Source: Pseudocercospora fijiensis CIRAD86 (taxonomy: Eukaryota > Ascomycota > Dothideomycetes > Mycosphaerellales > Mycosphaerellaceae). Taken from it: 64,000 nt of DNA. Both the position numbers and the translations under genes were made by a program. The DNA lies in assembly GCF_000340215.1 (NCBI RefSeq), contig NW_006921536.1, positions 4,405,664 through 4,469,663 of the forward strand. Reading direction: 5' to 3'. Below, in pieces: positions 58,830 through 64,000 of this stretch (position 1 is the stretch's first letter; every line of letters starts with the position of its first letter). Below the pieces are notes generated by a model. The model ran no database searches. It saw only the letters and a program-made list of their open reading frames with translations, and was not told the DNA's origin.

Positions 58830-59110
58830 TATAGTTAAATCGATAGTTTTTGTAGCTATACCGCTAAAAGCTTAAAATAAGGACTATCTAGCTACTAGTA
58901 TCCTTAAAGGGTAGATCGAATACTATATAAGAAGGATTATATTAGTAGGTAGATAGGATAGTAGTAGGTTAGTATAGTATTTAATAGAGATCTAGGAGGA
59001 GAAGGAGGAAGGTAGGCTAGTTAACCTAACGCTAAGCGCTAAGCCCTACCTAAGGTACTAAGACCCTAGCTTTACTCGGTCTAGCTATATACTAATTACG
59101 TATAGCCTCT
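58830..59110 (-). repeat. Gy2b LTR
   Basis: Begins TATAGTTAA on the plus strand, just after the leader end (TTTAGGCGTAA) shared with Gy2a. Its last 90 bp match 13348-13440 and 56836-56928. Confidence 0.6.
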
Positions 59111-59111
59111 T

Positions 59112-59521
59112 TAGCCCTAATACTTAGCCTATCTTATCGCTTCCTACTAGTTAATAGCAGCCTATCTAGCGGCCTATTTAGTAGCCTATTTAATTAGCTT
59201 AGGTCTAGTAGCCTTACGCCGAGTCGTACGACTAAGCCGCTTATTAATCCGCTTAAGTAGCTCTAAGGTACGGCAAGTTACGCCGTAAGTAGCTATCTCG
59301 TTACTACTATAATCGCTTCTTAGTACTCGCTAGTACTTCTTAAATATACGAATAGTAATAATACCGGTTATAGACTCCTTAAGTACTAGTATCTAGTATA
59401 TATAATTTAAGCTATAAACCCTCCGATAATACTAGGTATAATCTAATAGCCTATACTTATTAGACTTCCGCTTCTTAAGCTTAGCGCGTACGAGAGCCCT
59501 TCGCTCGGCCGCTTTACGTAG
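59112..59521. repeat. Repeat R, right copy (unclassified)
   Basis: Direct copy of 12775-13178. It ends sharply at ACGTAG (59521), where composition returns to normal. Confidence 0.7.
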
Positions 59522-59875
59522 ACCGAAACCGATTTGCTTTAGGCGGGAGGAACTCAACGGCCCATCCTATCCTGGCAGGACGTTGCATAGAATAGCGAGA
59601 GTTCCGTGCCGCATCGCCAAGCGGATTCAATCAATCCTAGCGCGTTGGCAGCATTCTATCTCCCGCTCGCTGCTTGCACAGCGCTTCCAGGATGTCTTCC
59701 TCATCACAGGTGATTGCACTGCCAGGCAAGAAGTTGTCGGGCCGGAAACTTGATATCAAAGCAGGCACCGAGTGAATGGTTCCGCAGCCAGGGTCGCCTA
59801 GAATATTTCTCGCCCTGATCATTGGGTTGGTGGGGTGTCGTTTGAAGTCAGAGAAACCAGAGTGATACCGACAGC
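59522..59875 (+). promoter_or_regulatory. Unique 5' flank of the P450 gene
   Basis: Normal CA/TG composition, non-coding as far as I can see. The P450 promoter and 5' UTR should lie here. No TATA box or named motif is convincing. The RIP boundary is about 350 bp from the start codon. Confidence 0.4.
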
Positions 59876-61517
59876 ATGGGCTCCGCGTCGGGCCTCTTGA
59901 TTCCTGCTGCTGTGCTCTTCTTCTCGTACTACTTCATCGGTGCCATCATCAGCTACCGACGCCTCAGTCAATTCAAAGGGCCGCCGCTCGCGAGCTTCTC
60001 TCGCTTCTGGCTGTTCTGGAAGGAGTGTGCAGGCCAGCTTCCCAGGTCGCAGGTGGCAGCTCTCGAGCAATATGGTAGGTAGTACATGCAGCTCACGCCC
60101 GAAAAGATGGGAGACGGCTCGACTGACGCGCGTGTAGGATCCCCGGCTCGTATTGGCCATGACCTCGTTGTCACCGATGATGCGGATCTGATCATGCGCA
60201 TGAATGCTCCCGCGTCAAAGTGGACAAGATCGGGCTGGTATGATGCCATGCGCATGGATCCGCGGAGGGACAGTGTGTTTTCCGCTCGTGATGAGAAGTT
60301 GCACGCCGAGCTGAAATCAAAGGAGGCGGGCGCAGTGAGGACAATCCGGAAAGCCTCGGCGATGGCGAATCGGTGACACTGACGCCTTGCAGTACAATGG
60401 ACGAGACATTGCAAGCCTCGAGCCTGACATGGAGGCCCGCATAGGAGATCTCATCGAGTTGCTCCGCAAACATGAAGGCACTTCGGTCGATTTCGCCTCG
60501 GTGGCAAGGTACTTCACGCTGGATGTGCTCAGTACGCTCGCGTTTGGCAGACCTTTCGGCTTCATGGCCGCCGACGAGGATCTCTGGGAATACAACAAGA
60601 CCTCGCGTGATTTCATGCTCATCCTCGGCTTGACAGCAAATCATAGCCCGATCAGGTGGCTGCTCTCGTTAGATTGGGTCCAAGCACTTGCGGCGCCCAA
60701 GCTGACCGACAAGACTGGTCTGGGGCCGGCCCTCGCCTTTGCCAGAAAAGCAGTGGCGGAAAGATTTGGTCCGGACGCCAAGGTGAAGAAAGACATGCTG
60801 GGATCTTTCGTAGAGCAGGGTCTTCCTCAGCTTCAGTGCGAGGCTGAATCCTTCTTGCAAATCATTGCTGGCTCGGACTCCACGACGACTGCGCTTCGGT
60901 CATGCATCTTTCTCCTTGCCGGCAGTCCACGAGTCTACTGCAAGCTCAGACACGAAGTCGATGCCGCTTCAAGTCAAGCTCCCACTGGCTCGGTGATCAA
61001 GTATGCTGCTGCCCAGAAGCTGCCGTACCTGAAGGCTGTGATTCAAGAGGCTCTGCGCTTGTTTCCCCCCTTGTTCGGCCTGAAGGAGAAGACGGCACCA
61101 CCGGGTGGCGAGGAGGTTGGAGGTATCTTCTTCCCCGAAGGCACGGGCGTCGCAATCTGCGATGATGCTGTCTGCCGCAAGAAGGACATCTTTGGCGAGG
61201 ACGCTCACATTTTCCGGCCGGAGCGATTTCTCGAGAAGGACGAGGCACTCAATGCCAAACGTTTCCGGACGGTTGACGTGATATTTGGGACTGGTCGATT
61301 CCAGTGCTTGGGCAAGCATATCGCTACCATGGAGTTGCACAAGTCCATCTTCGAGGTACGTGTCCTTTTAATGTCATCTCCACGCGACCACTGACGAGGA
61401 TAGATTATGCGACATTTCGACTTCGTGATGACAGATCCCATGAGGGGCATTGACAGCGTCTCTCACAACATTCATATGCAATCGAACATGAACTTGGTTA
61501 TGTACTCGCGGACATGA
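59876..61517 (+). CDS. Cytochrome P450 monooxygenase, four exons
   Basis: Exons 59876-60074, 60138-60334, 60393-61355 and 61404-61517 join to 490 residues; the introns (63, 58 and 48 bp) all have GT-AG borders. The N-terminus is a membrane anchor (LIPAAVLFFSYYFIGAII) followed by a Pro-bearing hinge (FKGPPLASFSRFW). Exon 2 has SKWTRSGWYDAMR, the C-helix Trp-Arg block. AGSDSTTT (291-298) is the oxygen-binding I-helix motif, EALR (351-354) the ExxR of the K-helix, FRPERF the PERF motif, and FGTGRFQCLG (430-439) the haem loop with Cys437 as iron ligand. All key residues are present, so the enzyme looks active at the ER. It resembles the pisatin-demethylase-like group of ascomycete P450s; the substrate is unknown. 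The nearest gene on the left is the methyltransferase, 47 kb away across transposons. Confidence 0.93.
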
Positions 61518-62359
61518 GGTATGAAGACATGAATGATTTTGCATTCGGCGTTGCTTATCAGAGATACCCTCCGAATGGAATCGTATGGTAGGAAAAGGAA
61601 CGAAGAATGAAGCGCACGAAAAGCGGCGTTGATATGGCTGTTGCTTTCATCTTGTGAGCTTTCCGCAACCACGAGACCATCCACCCTCCACCCTGGCATT
61701 TCGTCAGAGTTCAGGACCCCAACAACTCACCAAAGGCATTACGCCAAGTAGACGGCTGAGTTCCTTGCCAAAAGAGACGTGATAGCTTTGCGAGACACAT
61801 GCTATCCATTTCATTCCATTCTGCGCAGCTTCACTGATCTTTGGAAGAGGACAGGAGAAGTGCTAATTGTCTTCCCTCCAACTCTGTGCTTCTGGTCGCT
61901 CTTGCCGATAGAAGTGATGCATGGAAAGTGATTTTGAGGTTCAACTGCGTAGAAGGCAATACTCAAAGGATCGAGCGAGTGTCCTGCCTGGTCACAGTTC
62001 CTTGAGTGTAACGAGAAGCTTCGCGCTCTACAACTCCCCCTCGGTCTCCTACTGGGGCATTGATTGAATAAGAATCGCTTCGTTGGCTTCAACATCACCT
62101 TGCTCTGGACGCTGAGCTGCGGATCGCGTAGAGACTGATGGGATTGTTCACTCTCCATCAGGCTATGAGTCGGCTCGAGAGGCTCCAAGACCTCCGCACA
62201 GCAGCATCTAGGAGCTTCGCGGTTGCCTAGCAAGAGTGTGCACTTACATCGAAATGGCCGTGCAGTCGACTAGCCTGGGCCGCCCGCAGAAAGGCTGGTG
62301 TATCTCACATCGATGAAACCAAGTCGCGAAACAACACTGTCAAGTGACAGCATCCTGAC
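61518..62359. other. Intergenic region
   Basis: Unique DNA between the P450 stop and the next start. Small frames occur on the minus strand (for example 61811-62233), without homologous motifs or convincing codon use. I see no gene. Confidence 0.5.
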
Positions 62360-63271
62360 ATGGCGCAGCAAGACCCGGTTGATATAGCCATCGCGGCTTT
62401 GGAGGATGTACGGCAGCACGAAGAGAGTCTCCGCAAGAAAGCGGAAGGTCTTGAGTCGAAGCTTCTCGATCGTCGCAGCGAGTCTGATGCTCGGATCAAG
62501 CAGCTCGAAATGGAGCTCGAAGGCGAGCGCAGGATGCGGAAGGCAGCAGAAGACAAGCTGCGACTGCGACAGGGCGCAAGCAAGGCTGTGAACGTCGACG
62601 ACCTGGACGACTCACTCCGCCACGGCAATCTATCAAAGACACAATCTTCGCCAGTTCGACAGCTTCCGAAAACCAACAAGCGCCTACGAGCCACTGTAGA
62701 AGATGCAGAAGACGACGAGCCGCTGCTCAAGCGCCCCAAGCATAAAGACGCCGAGTATCTCATCGCTCCCTTACAACCTGTCGAGCCCAAGGCTCAGACC
62801 TATCCAAGTAAGTCACTTGCGATTACTCACGCACTATGACTAATCGCTCTAGAATTCCCTCATCCCACCAAACCCGCAAGAGACCTGAAAGCAGCAGTTG
62901 AGAACATATACGGACTACGAACTGGTCAAGCACAGCACAAGTCGACGGATCTGGTCAAAGTGTCTACCTTATCTGCAGCTCAGATCAAGATGATCGCAGA
63001 CACGTGGAAGAACATTACAAACGAGGCTGTCAATGAGTCTCGAAAGCGCCGCCTTCACTCGTGGTCGGCTGGCGAGATCGTCGGCTGCGCTTCCACTAGG
63101 GTGACGCTTGGCAAGAGGACACAGTGGCATGGCGAGCCTTGGGTGGCGTGTCAGCTCGGTCGCGATGCGACACAGCCTTGCTTTCGGAATGGTGCTGGGA
63201 TGAAGTATTTTGTGGTACTTCCTGGCAGTAAGAAGAAGGCTGAGAAAGGGGAAGAGTTCCATTACTTCTGA
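62360..63271 (+). CDS. Hypothetical coiled-coil nuclear-type protein, two exons
   Basis: Exons 62360-62807 and 62853-63271 join to 288 residues; the 45-bp intron has GTAAGT and CTCTAG borders and keeps the frame. Residues 10-80 are a strongly charged coiled coil rich in Glu, Arg and Lys (LRKKAEGLESKLLDRRSESD, IKQLEMELEGERRMRKAAED). A middle segment has basic clusters (NKRLR, LKRPKHKD) that could be nuclear localisation signals. The C-terminal half (from FPHPTKPARDLKAAVENIYG) has no domain I know, though SWSAGEIVGCASTRVTL and FRNGAGMKYFVVLPGSKKK look folded. The frame ends in FHYF-stop. Probably a real ascomycete gene of unknown function. Confidence 0.75.
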
Positions 63272-63850
63272 ATGAAGATTATAGGGAATTACTATAGTAG
63301 GCGAGGAGCATGCTGGGCTGAATCAGGGGTGCTGAATTTCTTACCCGGCTATACGTCGTTTGGTTGGAAAGTGACAGAGACGATGCATTGAGCTTGCATT
63401 GTGCATCCGTACAGAATGACAAGACGAGGATTCCCCCAGGTGCTCACTCGCACATCGAAGAGATTCCATCAAGTCGATATATCGCGGCTGCAGCGACGAA
63501 ATGAACGCGAAGTCGAGAAATCCGAATGTATGTGGTGTCTCCTTGGATTTGAAATCATTCTCTTCGTACCAGATGCTCATCGCTTCCTGAAGAATCCCTG
63601 GAAGGACATGATCAGTGGTTCGACATACACTAGGCGTCAGTCCACAGGATCGTCGCTCACATGAGCACGTGCTTCAATCGACTGAAAGCAGCTCTTCTCT
63701 GAGCGTGGAGATCTCGCTAGATCAGAATCAAGATGAGTCGCAGCAAGCATTATCCACCATATAGCCGCCTCCTCACCAGTGTCACAATCTCTTCCGCATT
63801 TCAGCCCCGATTCTTCGAATTTCGAGCAGAAACAAGACACTTGCTTTGAA
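63272..63850. other. Intergenic region
   Basis: Unique DNA. Open frames at 63401-63664 (plus) and 63637-63840 (minus) show no domain signal; they are not called as genes. Confidence 0.45.
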
Positions 63851-64000
63851 ATGCCTCCGCGAGCAAGGAGGCACAGAAACGAGCATCGAGAACGAGTCTA
63901 CATCTCAGAGTACCTCCTTAGGAAACCAAAACCAAAGAATTTTGACCGGGAGACCAAGCTCTTAATCAGTCTCGCTTTGCTCTGTGGTCTGATACTTGCC
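63851..64000 (+). CDS. Start of an unidentified gene (truncated by window end)
   Basis: An open frame of 50 codons from ATG at 63851 runs off the window. It starts with a basic segment (MPPRARRHRNEHRERVYI), continues with EYLLRKPKPKNFDRETK and reaches a hydrophobic stretch (LLISLALLCGLILA) that could be a membrane segment. The context GAAATG before CCT is acceptable. The product cannot be told from this fragment, and it could be chance. Confidence 0.35.
   Translation, partial: MPPRARRHRNEHRERVYISEYLLRKPKPKNFDRETKLLISLALLCGLILA

Larger units (their letters stand above)
56831..59110 (-). mobile_element. Gypsy element Gy2b, gag-only and shortened
   Basis: Starts with a 97-bp LTR fragment at 56836-56932, then jumps directly to sequence matching Gy2a from 18128 onward (protease and gag). 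It ends with an LTR at 58830-59110. Reverse transcriptase, RNase H and most of integrase are absent, a loss of about 4.7 kb relative to Gy2a. It abuts the right end of hAT copy B, with one LTR apparently shared with Gy2a. Confidence 0.7.

Noticed and set aside
59637..60160. Minus-strand frames across the P450 5' region
   Set aside because: They overlap P450 exon 1 or its promoter and have no motifs. Shadows.
61811..62233. 140-codon minus-strand frame between P450 and the coiled-coil gene
   Set aside because: No recognisable domain, odd composition and no neighbouring exons. Left as intergenic; transcripts could change this.

Overview
The window comes from the genome of a filamentous ascomycete (Pezizomycotina; perhaps a dothideomycete, which I cannot prove). 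About 54 of the 64 kb is transposon DNA damaged by repeat-induced point mutation (RIP). In these stretches CpA and its complement TpG are almost gone, TpA is in large excess and CpG is kept. Reading frames are recognisable but carry many TAG/TAA codons where Trp and Gln would be expected. The unique islands have normal composition, short introns of 45-63 bp and intact reading frames.

Layout. 1-4925: 5' part of a hAT-like DNA transposon (copy A; transposase on the minus strand, C-terminal end cut by the window edge). 4937-10824: Helitron copy A (Rep region on the minus strand, tandem arrays, a tRNA-like relic and a terminal hairpin). 10825-12630: unique island with a LaeA-like methyltransferase. 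12775-13178: repeat R. 13189-20017: Gypsy element Gy2a on the minus strand. 20018-56830: second hAT copy (B). 56831-59110: shortened gag-only Gypsy Gy2b. 59112-59521: second copy of repeat R. 59522-64000: unique DNA with a complete four-exon cytochrome P450, a two-exon coiled-coil protein and the start of another gene.

hAT copy B is a nest. A Tad1-like LINE (26147-31056) sits in its transposase gene with a 12-bp target duplication. A whole Helitron (about 33454-55798) sits nearer the transposase N-terminus. That Helitron holds a second LINE (35722-40608, 12-bp duplication) and a chromodomain Gypsy element (41622-48338) with 187-bp LTRs. The order of events can be read: Gy2, then hAT, then Helitron, then LINE2 and Gy1. 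LINE1 also followed hAT, but is not ordered against the Helitron.

The most unusual content lies between the left end of hAT copy B and its transposase. Two decayed genes there encode histone H3-family proteins. One is close to ordinary H3 but has a tail about twice as long. The other is divergent, with a long basic N-terminal extension. Introns and spacers of this element carry a recurrent TAGCCGGC motif that I did not see in coding exons. I know of no described fungal transposon carrying H3 genes, so this is the main candidate for a new system.

The methyltransferase and the P450 are types common in secondary-metabolite clusters. They may be parts of one locus pushed about 47 kb apart by the transposon block, but no backbone enzyme is visible in the window.
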